Part shown: positions 23,811-33,825 of the stretch, one piece after another
Layout: each line of letters starts with the position of its first letter
Numbering within the stretch: the stretch's first letter is position 1
Assembly: GCA_038030265.1 (NCBI GenBank)
Contig: CM075940.1
Location: 5,022,001-5,086,000 of the forward strand
DNA: 64,000 bases
DNA from: Corythucha ciliata
Taxonomy: Eukaryota; Arthropoda; Insecta; Hemiptera; Tingidae
Direction of reading: 5' to 3'
The notes under the pieces: model-generated
Database searches by the model: none
What the model saw: the letters and a program-made list of their open reading frames with translations, nothing else
What the model was told of the DNA's origin: nothing
Position numbers and translations under genes: made by a program

Positions 23811-24494
23811 ACATCATCCGAGAACTGCATGGATTTTTCCATTTTTTGAGTGATATGGAATACCTGATTGTGAAAAGTGCTTGCACAAAATAAGAAGAGA
23901 TTTACTTTTCCTGAAATTAATAAAAACGGTTGTATGGAGGGGGAACTTTGACAAGCCAGTCTGGATATCAGTGTTATCATAGTGTGACGTCACGAGTGTC
24001 TTTCTTTATCAGAAATCTTGTGTTCGCGTTACGTATTTATAACTTTACTAGTCTGTCATCGAATTTCTGCATTATTCTCTACAATGTTAATAGTTTAGTT
24101 GCGTGATCTCCGAACTACGTACGTAATTCTTTTCTCTTATGACAATGGAAGGGTACGGGAAGCGGACAGCTCTGCCAGCATTGTCTGTCTCAGTCTGAGA
24201 TTGTTCTTGGCTGATGCCATTGGGAATAATCCTGAATGGAATCGCTGTCAGACAGTCGATGGTAGCTTGGTAATAACACCGACAAATCGGTATTTGTACC
24301 TTGTACCTTCGAGCCTGCGACGTGATCTGAAATGGGTCAACGACCAAGTAAATCAATACATCATTGACTTCATAAGTCCAATTTTCACATTCGATCAAGG
24401 TTAAAAATGATTGGTAAAACGTACCTGTGTAAGTTAAACAAATTGTATAACATTTTATCTGAACGAGAGCCCATGTCTTATCAGTCAAGATTTT

Positions 24495-24634
24495 GGCCCG
24501 TATTCATAGTCGTTACTCGACCTGAAAATTCGCTTTTAGATTAGATCAAAAACAGATGATTAACCAATTAGACCGACCGATTTGATTGTTTAATTAAGCA
24601 AATACTCAGCTTGAAAGCGACGACTATGAAAATC
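24495..24634. mobile_element. MITE-like element with CATAGTCGT terminal inverted repeats
   Basis: The left end GGCCCGTATTCATAGTCGTT and the right end (reverse complement ATTTTCATAGTCGTCGCTT) form imperfect terminal repeats around 100 bp of AT-rich sequence with no coding capacity. Similar CCGTATTCATAG ends are, from memory, common in arthropod MITEs; the superfamily is not decided. Confidence 0.6.
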
Positions 24635-24651
24635 ATAGACGTCTCTTTAGC

Positions 24652-24673
24652 AGTAGTAGTAGTAGTAGTAGTA
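24652..24673 (+). repeat. (AGT)n microsatellite
   Basis: Seven tandem AGT triplets. Confidence 0.9.
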
Positions 24674-25019
24674 TGAACACGAGCCTTTAATGATAGGTTC
24701 AAGAATCGTTTTAAAGGTAAATAAATGAATTGAAATTGAAATAAAATTATGGTTTTTACCTGGGTAAAGCCCAGAGGTAGAGCAAGTAAAAAAAGAGAAG
24801 AGAACGCTCAACGATAAATAAAACGCACAGGCCCACACCCCCAACCCACCACCGGCTCGAGCCTACGGCACACTCTACGTCATGACTTCTTATCAGCAGA
24901 GACTGCTGTATTTCTTAAGAACCAGATTTTGAAAAAATATTAAAAGTCAACGGCTGGACAGATTTCAAAAATTCAAAAACAGATTTTCACATTATTTTTA
25001 GTACTATTTTTTGAATTCA

Positions 25020-25140
25020 AAATTGAAAAATGGTCAAGTTGTCAATTCACGGGTGAAATTTAGAAACAGCGATACAATTCGCGACTTAGATTGAGAAAAA
25101 GCGTTCATTCATGGCAAAAATTGCTAATTTGTGAATACAA
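25020..25140 (+). repeat. Degenerate minisatellite, family A, small field 3
   Basis: Units CAATTCACGGGTGAAATTTAG, CAATTCGCGACTTAGATTGAG and TTCATTCATGGCAAAAATTG. Confidence 0.65.
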
Positions 25141-25609
25141 TTGAGATGGTACACTTTTACTTATCCACAAATTTCCAGAAAATGCTAATGCACAGATTCT
25201 TGAGACGACTTCTTGGCAGTAGTATACTACGGTAGGGGCGAGGGGGCGGACCGCCTCTGGCCCCGTATGAGAGGGGGCCCCCGAAAAGCTTGAATATGCG
25301 TACCGTTCGTTTGTCATTTCCGGGCTACCCCGAGCAGCTCGAGATTTTGCAACCTCGCGGGTTATCATGTGTAATAACGCGAAAAGTGTATTGAAAGGTT
25401 AGTATATTCAGTGCGGCTGGTGTAGTTCAGGACGACAAACGAACAGAGCTATGGAAAAATGAGGACTTTTAGGTTCTATGTTCATGGAATTGGGTACGTG
25501 AAAAGGAGTTTTGGTATACGATTGTCAGCGATTTTGCTCCTATCGACGATTTTCATTCTATCCGACGTGGAGCTTATAGAACGTTAATGGAGATCAGCAA
25601 ATAGTGTGG

Positions 25610-27400
25610 CTAAATAATTGAGCCTACGAAAGCGGTATTCTGATGGCTCAAATTGAGAAAATGCACGCCTTCTGGGGGTAAGTTCGTAGCTAAAATAGAG
25701 AGAATTCGCTGATTCCCAAGTTTATTTAGGTCCGTAAGCAGATAAAATTAAGAAGGCGCCCTAATGTCCCGATGTTGAGGCAAGTAGCCGGCGCTAGCTG
25801 GCGCTAATATTCGTGCCTAAAACCGCGAAAAAACGCTCATTCGTGTTTCTCAATGCAACTTTTAGACCATAATCTAGAAAATATATCTGATTCTTTGTGT
25901 AGGTATAGAGAAAATGTTACGGCTTGAATGTACAAACAAAGAAAAAAACGCCAAAGTGCTGTTTTTGGGCCAAGCCCGCGGCTAAAATTAGGAAAATACG
26001 CAATAACAAGGCATACAAGTGAAAAAAATCACTTCTTCGCGGCTAAAATTGAGAAAACGCCTATCCATAGCTTCTGAAGGATATTTTGGGGCTAAAACTG
26101 AAAAAAAAAGTGCTAATCCGTAACAAAAATTGAAAAAAAAAAATGGCCAATGCGGAGCTGAAATGAAAAAAAAAGTGCTAATTTACGGATAATAATGAGA
26201 AAATCACTAATTATATCGCGAGAAAAAATAAAAATTTCAACTGAAATTGAGAAAAGCCCAATTCGCTGCTAAAAATTGAGGTAATAAACGCCAATTTTTG
26301 ACCAAAATTGAGAAAAATCGCTAATTCATTGGATAACAACGCTAATAAATACGACAATATTCAGTTCAAATTGAGATAAGTTCTAATCCCCTGCTAAAAT
26401 GGAGAAGAAGCGCTAACTCGCGGCAAAAACGGGGAAAATTTTCAGAACGTATTTAAAATTGAAAATACGACAATTTTTGGCTTATGAAGGCAACTTATTT
26501 GTGGCTAAAAGTGAGAAAAAGGGATAATTCATAGCTCTAAAAGTGGAAAAAAAAAAAAAAAAAAATCGGTAACGCGGGTTTAAAATGTAAAAACTCCGGC
26601 TAATTTGCGAATAATTTAGGAAGATCGCTAAATAGTGCGCCTAACATTAAGAGGAACGCTAATTTTCAGCACAAATTGAAAAAAAAAGTTCTGTATTCGC
26701 TGCTGCAGAAAATGGAAAAAATATAGCAGCTAAAATTGAGAAAAAGCACTAATTCGCGACTGAAATTAGGAAAACCACTAATTCGCGGATAAAGGTATAA
26801 ACCCTAATCTGCAGAAAAAATATAGAACAATTTCAATTTGCGTTTTATATTGGAAATACGCCAATTCGAGGATTCTAAAGGGCATTATTCATTTGTGGCA
26901 AAAATTGCGAAAAAGCGCCAATTCATAGTTATAAGGGAAACAATCCGCTAATTCTCAGCTAAAATGGAGGTAAAGCACTAATCCATTGCTTAAAGGGAAA
27001 AGAAACTGTTAATACTAGAATGTAAACAAAGCGCTAAGTTTGGAGAGCCACAAATTAGTGCGGCTCAAATTAAGAGAAACGCTAATTTTCTTGCTTTTTT
27101 ATCTTTTTTATAGGTAAAATTGAGATAAAGTGCTGATTCGGTGCTATGAATTGAGGAAAACGCCAATTTGTTGCAAAAATTGAAAAGAAAATAGCTACTT
27201 TGCTGGTAAAATTGAGAAAAAATGCTAATTCGCGGCTAAAGTAGGACAAATTTTAATTTGTGTCCAAAATGGAAAATACGCTCGAAAATTTTGGGGCCTG
27301 CATTAACAATTCCTTATCACTTTTAGCTATGGATTAGCACTTTTATTCAGTTTTAGCCGTGAACTAGCGGGGTTTTTCACCGATGTCCATGAATGAGGAA
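25610..27400 (+). repeat. Degenerate minisatellite, family A, field 4 (largest A-rich field, orientation flip at the end)
   Basis: About 1.7 kb of imperfect 28-30 bp units with A-rich strand up: GCTAATTCGCGG plus CTAAAATTGAGAAAAA. From about 27310 to 27400 the orientation reverses (CACTTTTAGCTATGGATTAGC, TTTTAGCCGTGAACTAGCGG). Some units have gained long A-runs (26549-26568). No gene was seen in this stretch. Confidence 0.85.
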
Positions 27401-27529
27401 GTTGCAAGGTATCTGATTTTGACCTGAAACTTTTTTTTCGTATGCTTCTAAATAAAAATACGTTAATAGTTCTATAAATTGGACGTAAAAGCGTCAAATT
27501 TATTTGAAATTGAATTATGTATTAATAAG

Positions 27530-27942
27530 CTCCCTCCTCACCGCACTACCCTAGTCACAACCCCCTATAATTGTCCGTAGAAAGGGACTTCTAAATTCAA
27601 TTAATTCACTAATTGTCGGACATATAACGAAAAAGTGACGTATTACATGCCCTGACCCGATTGGGGCATGCAGTTTGAGTTCCGAGAGGGGATTTCTCCT
27701 GTGTGGATTCGCTCTTTGCGTGGACTCCCGGGTAGCTCAGCTGGATATAGCACCTGCCGTGAAACTCAAAACAAGTAGACAAAATGGTAAGTATTTAATT
27801 TCAAGATTAATTTCTTTATTTTCAGCCTCCCCACTCCCTCGAATTCACAGTTTTGACTATGGTAGTGCGGTGAGGAGGGAGAAATCCCATAATTGTCCGT
27901 AGTAGGGGTCTTATAAATTCAATTAATTAACTATTTGTCGGA
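27530..27942. mobile_element. Inverted-repeat module with an extra direct repeat
   Basis: Perfect 21-bp inverted repeats, starting CTCCCTCCTCACCGC, lie at 27530-27550 and 27861-27881, and extend to about 31 bp with two mismatches. A roughly 60-bp block containing TAATTGTCCGTAG and AATTCAATTAATT lies just inside the left repeat (27565-27625) and again just outside the right one (27890-27942). The overlapping direct and inverted repeats imply two insertion or recombination steps. No coding capacity. Confidence 0.65.
27722..27775 (+). pseudogene. tRNA 5'-half-like fragment
   Basis: CCGGGTAGCTCAGCTGGA with ATATAGCACCTGCCGTG gives a good D-arm and A box of a tRNA, but the anticodon arm breaks up and no B box follows. 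It may be a tRNA pseudogene or SINE head inside the inverted-repeat module. Confidence 0.4.
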
Positions 27943-28069
27943 ATTAAAAATAAAAATGAAATAACAAATATTTCTGAAGGGTTTTAAAATTTTATTGATT
28001 CATTAACACGAAAGGGTTGATACGCCTAATCGAAAAATTATACTTTTGGAAAATGTAAAAACTTCCTCA

Positions 28070-28165
28070 TTCGCTGCTGAAAATGGATAAAAACCACTAA
28101 TTCATGGGATAAAAACTCCACTCTGCTGCTAAATTTGAGAAAAAGCGCTAATTCGCGGTTATAAT
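28070..28165 (+). repeat. Degenerate minisatellite, family A, small field 5
   Basis: About four units ending in GAGAAAAAGCGCTAATTCGC. Confidence 0.7.
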
Positions 28166-28404
28166 AGAAAGAAATTTCAACTTCTGTTCAAAGCCCCGTC
28201 TACACGCTCGAACTTTTCTTTAAATCAAACTTACTTGTGCAAACGGGTTTGCCCCAGCACGAAGACCCTTCATAAAGTTTCTCGTTTGTATATCAAGCAC
28301 AATTCTGCTGGTTCCAGGAGGCAACTTCTAGGTTCAAATTTGCAAAGAGAAGTAAACGGTACGAAATTTCATTATCCTATAATGAAAGGCTTCTTTTCAC
28401 TTGG

Positions 28405-28775
28405 TTCCACTCGTTGGCGGATAGACGATGCTCTGCGAGCCTCATCTTTGCTTGGAAGATCCTCAACTCTCACATCTGCCCCGAAATCCTTTCTCGCCTG
28501 TCTTTTAAAGTTCCTCAGCGTGATTTGAGACGTGATGGTCAAGTTTTTCACGTGGGGCACCACCGTACTAACCATGCGAGGCATTACCTACACGCCGCTT
28601 AGCTTCTGTAGCAAACTCAGTACCCTCGCATTGCGATTTTTCAGTGAATCTTTTCAAGGAAATTGGCTCCAAACTGTTAATCACATTATTCAATAATTCA
28701 TTTTCGTATTATTGACTGCTCTGTTTTGGCGTCGTGCTTGTTGAGCTGAATATAAATAAATAAATAAAAAGTTTA
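28405..28775 (+). mobile_element. 5'-truncated LINE fragment (CR1/Jockey group), ORF2 C-terminus
   Basis: The frame at 28414-28602 reads SLIFAWKILNSHICPEIL then VPQRDLRR and FHVGHHRTNHAR. This FxWKIL/CPELL/FxVPxRxLR pattern closes many CR1/Jockey-group ORF2s after the reverse transcriptase. A frameshift follows near 28600 and the sequence ends in a (AAAT)n tail at about 28750-28770. Reverse transcriptase and endonuclease are absent. Confidence 0.7.
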
Positions 28776-28954
28776 CTCCAGGTTTATTTAGAGACTAAGA
28801 GTCCTCCTAGAGTTTTTGGCTACGGGCCCTGATGGGTGTAGGCCCATGGTCCGCCACTGAAATATTATGTTCGTTATTGCAATAAGGTACGATTTATATG
28901 TACGAGATACGAAAGGGAATATACCTACAGCCTTCATAAATACAACTCCAGTGA

Positions 28955-29120
28955 TTCAAACGACCCTTCATAAGTTTCTCGTGTGAATATGTATAAAGGA
29001 GTTGTGCTCTTCTTATGCGGTCAAAAGGAGGTTAACAGGTAATGTGCCCTCCTGATACGATTTTGGCTAGTGCTCTTCTTTTACGTGCCCTTCTTGCACG
29101 ACACCTTCTAGCCGGGACCG
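28955..29120 (+). repeat. Dispersed repeat R, copy 2
   Basis: Same order of motifs as the inverted copy at 23516-23663, with a roughly 15-bp extra block. A partial third copy of its left edge (GACCCTTCATAAAGTTTCTCG) is at about 28263-28284. Confidence 0.7.
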
Positions 29121-29344
29121 CCAGAATTCGTCAGTTCGTCAGCAAGGTCTGAGAGAGTCATAAACTGTGTTCGAATCAGATTGGAACACTTCAAGAAAAT
29201 TGTCGGAAAACAACGTCCACCTAGCACATGGACGTTTTTGCCGAAAATGGTCAATATTCAGTGTCTTAGGTTTCTCAGCACGGGGAACTCGTAAATATAG
29301 AAACGGATTTTCGATCAGAAGAACAGTTGACACAACAACATGCT

Positions 29345-29580
29345 ATCACCCCCCCCCCCCACCCAAACCCAATTTGGTGGGTTTTTCATGTCCAAAAATC
29401 CAAGCTCACAGGATGGGATGCCTAAAAAGCCAATGTTGTGGGGTTCACCCGTTCAAAAATACAATTTCACCTCTTTTTTCTTCACAAAATTGTGAAAAAG
29501 CTCTGATTCACTTCTAAAATAAAGAAAAAGTGCCAAATCACGACTGTAGAATTGTTAAAAAGCGATCTTACACAGTATAC
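29345..29580 (+). repeat. Mixed field: family B units followed directly by family A units
   Basis: A C-run (29350-29359) is followed by family B units (CCCAATTTGGTGGGTTTTTC, CCAATGTTGTGGGG, ACAATTTCACC) to about 29480. Then come family A units (GTGAAAAAGCTCTGATTC, GAAAAAGTGCCAAATCACG) to 29580. The two families abut in the same orientation. Confidence 0.6.
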
Positions 29581-29832
29581 AGCTAAATTTGAGCTGACCG
29601 TGCTGCACAAGGTGTCCCATCTTAGCAAACTCGGCCATGAAGTTTTATCTCCACCCAATGTCTTAGTGTGAGTGAGTTCCCTCTCAATGCAACCATGCAC
29701 ACTTTTTACCTTTCAATTGTGCTTAAGGTTATTTAAATGAATAGAATAATGATGATAAAAATCAAGCAATTCCGTTGGAAAAATCAGTCATCCGTTCGAC
29801 CGATTTTTTCCCCCCGTTATACGCGTTAATTT

Positions 29833-29846
29833 CGTCAGATCTGACG
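29833..29846. repeat. Perfect 14-bp palindrome
   Basis: CGTCAGATCTGACG inside a locally CG-rich patch; ATCCGTCA recurs 6 bp downstream and GTCATCCGTTCG upstream. Confidence 0.5.
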
Positions 29847-29912
29847 GAAAATCCGTCATATTGGCCCGCCGCGCCATGGAGTGAAGAATTTCGGCTGAAA
29901 CCGACGACAACG

Positions 29913-29970
29913 CAAAACGCTCGAGTGTTGTCACGTTGAGAGACGCTGACGGCCTCTCAATAGCGTTTTG
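29913..29970. repeat. Two-step hairpin in a CG-rich patch
   Basis: Outer arms CAAAACGCT/AGCGTTTTG (9 bp) and inner arms TTGAGAG/CTCTCAA (7 bp), both perfect. It could be a foldback element core or a structured RNA. Confidence 0.55.
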
Positions 29971-32900
29971 GTTAAGACTGGCAGCTTGAGGCTTTTTGGG
30001 CCCTATTTTACTTCAGTTACTGAATATTCGGCTACTGGATTCACTCTAAATCTTATCATTCGATAAATGTATCTTAAAATTGTTCTGTAAAGCAACGAGA
30101 ATCCCTGGGATTTTCTAAGGATATAATCAACATGGAAGGAATGTTGACAGATAAACAATCAAGCAGCTGTCACTCTGAAACAATTTTTCTTCTTTTTTCA
30201 GTGCCACCCATGTCATTTCGTTACCCTTTGGAAACAATGTTGAAAAAAAAAACAACAAAAAACCTGCCTCCTTCATAAACAGACAGAATGAAGTTTGTAC
30301 ATTTGCACTATTCAGAGAGTCGATAAATTGTCTAATTTGAGGATGCGATTGAAAAGGCTCGCCAACAAATTCACCCTCGGAGCTCTACCGAAGGCCGTAG
30401 CACGCCAAAGCACAGAGTCTATCGAGTGCATAAATCTTTGAAAGGGTTGACGAAGGGAGCCTACAATCACCCCTTTCTCTTCTTCTTTCTACCGTCATCC
30501 TCATGACTCGGAATTGAGAAAAACGACCAGTCTCACCCAGTCAGTGACAGGTTTCGCATTCACAAAGAAGTAATTCACATTATGCAACTCGTAAAAAACA
30601 ACAAAATGTGCCCATTGATTAAATTAGCCTTTGGAGTTGCTTTGAATTTATTAAAGGAAGCTCTTTTTAATCCCTTAAGAACTCATTACATTAGCTAAGT
30701 TTGCATTCGAAGAAACGATGCAAATAGATGTTAATTTAGAAACAAAGACAAAAAAAAAAAAAAGAACTTACCCGAAAAGAATTCAAAGCTTCCAGGTAAA
30801 CTAGAACTCTCGTAAATTCTGAATACTTTGAAGGCACCCACTAAAAGCGAGTGAATGAACAACTTCCTTCGCCACCTTACCCCTCATCAAACCAATAACC
30901 TGTTGAAATGAGGATATGAACCGTAAAGGCCGGTATAATTTATTGAACTTTTTTTCTGTCCAGTAAAAGTTTTTTTTCTTTTAATTCAATAACGCGTTTT
31001 ATAGAATAGTTCTTAATTATTCAATTGATGGAGTGGGGGGAGGGGCGACTCTTTAAAAAGTATTTTTCAAATCAAAACTATTGTCTTAAGGAAAAAGGAA
31101 CTTTGTAATTAAAACTTTTCCTTCAGAAAAATCATTTAGCATTAAAGAAAATATCCGAAAAAAAATCTTTCGCTGGAGGTTTAAGAGGCCCACGGGCCGT
31201 TGTAATCCTAAAACTATCATTGCCTACTAAAATAACCGTTATTTGGGGTTCTAGCACTCTCATGTTGAAGAAAATGGGCGTCGTTTTTAAATGAGTTGCT
31301 CTTCCATTAGATTTTAGAGGTCCGGGGGGGGGGGCGGCAAATTGGACCGAAGTTAAGTATTCTGGGCGCATCACGCCTCCTTTGAAAATTATCCCATTTG
31401 AATCTGAAACTGGGATTTAACTTGGGTTTCGAATATAAAATTCAGGGTCGAACTGAAATTTTTGAAGTGACACTTGTTTTAGTTGCGGTGATTGTTTTCG
31501 TGAAGTTTCAACACGGTATAAGAACAGTTTTGATTGTTGCAATTATCGGAAAATATTTTGTCAAACTGCGTTCTCGTGCTGCCGAGTGGGGTTTTTTTAA
31601 AAACGAGAATCTCACGAAAAACCCCCAAGCCACAAGCATTAGCAGGCCCGAAACTTGATCAAGGACATCAAACTTGAGCAACGTCGGAATACATCAAGGA
31701 AAGGGGTGCACCACAAACTACCTTCCATTCGCATCTCTTCCGAATTTCCAGCCCATGAAACTAAATTATTATTCATCAGTATGTACCCTGGAAATCCCTG
31801 GCAGGCACAAGGTGCAGTCGACTGAGACTCAATCAAGTTTTCCAAAGAGAACTTAAAGTAAAAGCGATGGTAATCGAGTAAGCTCGAAATCTTTAACTCT
31901 TTCAAAGTCAAAAATTAATCGTCGAACTTTAACTTTAGCTATGATAAACATGATTTATTTGAAGAGATCAACTCCTGTGTAAAAGAGCCGAGGAACAAGT
32001 AATGGATGCTTCAAAGCTTGTAGAGTCCATACTATTTCGAACATTCATTAACTATGTAAGAGCTGGAGGGATTTAAAATAGAGTACATAATAGGATAAAT
32101 CCCCGGTCTAAAACCTATTGTAAAAACTACGCTGAGAGATCGCATTAAAGTCCATTAAATAACTGACCTCAATGTGAAAGTTGCTTTTTTTTTCAGATTA
32201 GGCTGAAAAAATAATTTGAATTTTCAGCGACAAGCTAGAATAGTCGTTTCAACTTTTATACAATACAATACAACTACAGTTCGACAGTATTTTCTAGCGA
32301 AGAAGAACTTTGAAGGAAATAAGAAGAACAAAGAAGCGTGTGGAAATCACTTGCAAGGTGACCGTCAACCGTTCACAAAACGCCATGATCATATAGAAGA
32401 GTGAGGAGACAATATGATCAAAGCCGAAGGGAATAAGTTGTCAGGAAAAAAAAGCAGAAAAAACAATTGAATTCCGGTTCGGAGCTTCAAGCATTGTTTA
32501 ATAAAAAAAAAATAATGATCATTCTCACAGGAATGAAAAGGACTAAAAGCACACTAGACAGAGCTGATTGCAGCCTTAAAAGGCAAACCTCTCGTTTAGG
32601 TTTTAGAGGCATACTCAACACATCAATGAACATCCCTCTGACATTTGAACCAGATTGTTGGTTTAAATCGATTGAATCTCTTACTTTAAGTAAAACATCA
32701 CAATGCACCGTGGTCCGTGCTACAATATCGTCAGTTATACAAGTGCATTGAAAAGTGCTCCTCGGCGCGCAAAGCAACAGTTTTTGGGCGGGGAGAGGAG
32801 GCGTGTTGTATATATTCATAAATTATCCCCCCATCTTATTATTAACTATTCCCTCTCCATATGCTTTGATTTGAAAATAGGTAGGTAATTGATTAAAGGA

Positions 32901-33065
32901 ATTGAATTATCCTTCGAGTCCCAGTGTCCTATTTATTTCAATGGCGACGGGCGACCTCGCAGTGCCACAAGGTTTCCAAGCCAGGTTGGAACTTTTCGAC
33001 GAAAATTTTGAAATTGCCTGAAGGACTGAAGAAAAATAATGTCTCTCTACAAATTTTCATTTTCT
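29971..33065. other. No gene supported
   Basis: AT-rich with poly-A (30750-30765), G-runs (31323-31334) and small overlapping ORFs of 60-110 codons on both strands, none with a recognisable motif. Confidence 0.45.
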
Positions 33066-33106
33066 CATGGACCGGTTTCGACCTGTCTCAGGCCATCCTC
33101 AGCATT
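33066..33106 (-). ncRNA. Hammerhead ribozyme motif, Penelope-type, copy 2 (best preserved core)
   Basis: The minus strand reads CTGAGGA (33102-33096), stem II GGCCT/AGGTC with loop GAGAC, then GAA, the palindromic stem III ACCGGT, and C at the cleavage position (GTC). Stem I has three pairs (AUG/CAU). All catalytic-core positions (CUGAnGA, GAAA, NUH) are kept. The roughly 200 bp around it and an AAATAAATAAAC run near 33140 may be the remains of a Penelope-like terminal repeat. Confidence 0.7.
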
Positions 33107-33329
33107 TCATTCTTTCTTTCTTGAGCCGTTGGTCTTGTTATTAAATAAATAAACTAATGGGGGAAACCCTCGTCAAATGCTAAATTGAACAGACCATAAA
33201 TTCCCGACAAGACGATACAAACAACTAACGACTGAGTCATTATTTACAGTTGAATGAATAAGCGTGTATGTGAAAGAGCTGAAAAGTTTAACTTTACATT
33301 GTAATTTCAAATGTTCGAACTGCAACAAA

Positions 33330-33815
33330 TGCACAATTCATACGCGGCATTAATTGCTCTGAGATCCATCGGAAGCTGTTGCAAGAGAAGGACTTAGCTT
33401 TTCAAAAAGCGGTTGAAATCGCAGTTACGATGGAAACAACCATGAATGACAAGAGTTTTTACTACGAGAATAGTGAGGCCAAAATAAATAAGGTCAATCA
33501 TAATCATTGTAACACCAAGGCAACAGGGATCAGAAGTAAAATAAAATGCTACCGTTACGGAAAACCAAACCATTTAGCCAATAATTGTAAATTTGAAGAA
33601 TCATAGTGCCTAAATTGCAACAAAAAAGGGCATATCGCCTGTGTTTGTTCTCTCCGGCGAAAGGATCAGAAGCCGATGTACAAAAAAAAAAAAAAAAAAA
33701 AATTCAGTGGAGAAAACACTTCAGATTCAGATGATCCCGAGTACAACCAAAATTCTACAGCCAGGGTTTACACGATTAACAAATCTTACAAGACTTCTGA
33801 TGATAGATGCATACG
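33330..33815 (+). pseudogene. Gypsy gag C-terminus with two zinc knuckles
   Basis: The frame through EIHRKLLQEKDLAFQKAVEIA matches gag C-terminal helices. Two knuckles follow: CYRYGKPNHLANNC, whose second Cys has become Tyr, and CLNCNKKGHIACVC. An in-frame TAG separates them and an A-run expansion at about 33681-33701 shifts the frame. In intact elements the protein coats genomic RNA. The N-terminal part of gag is missing. Confidence 0.8.
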
Positions 33816-33825
33816 AGGGCTTCTG

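Noticed and set aside
24087..24488. 133-codon minus-strand and 101-codon plus-strand frames over the same DNA
   Set aside because: Both look open by chance or one may be a relic; neither has a domain I recognise and I could not decide the strand.
27722..27775. Functional tRNA gene
   Set aside because: Only the D-arm half is tRNA-like; anticodon and T-arms and the B box are missing.
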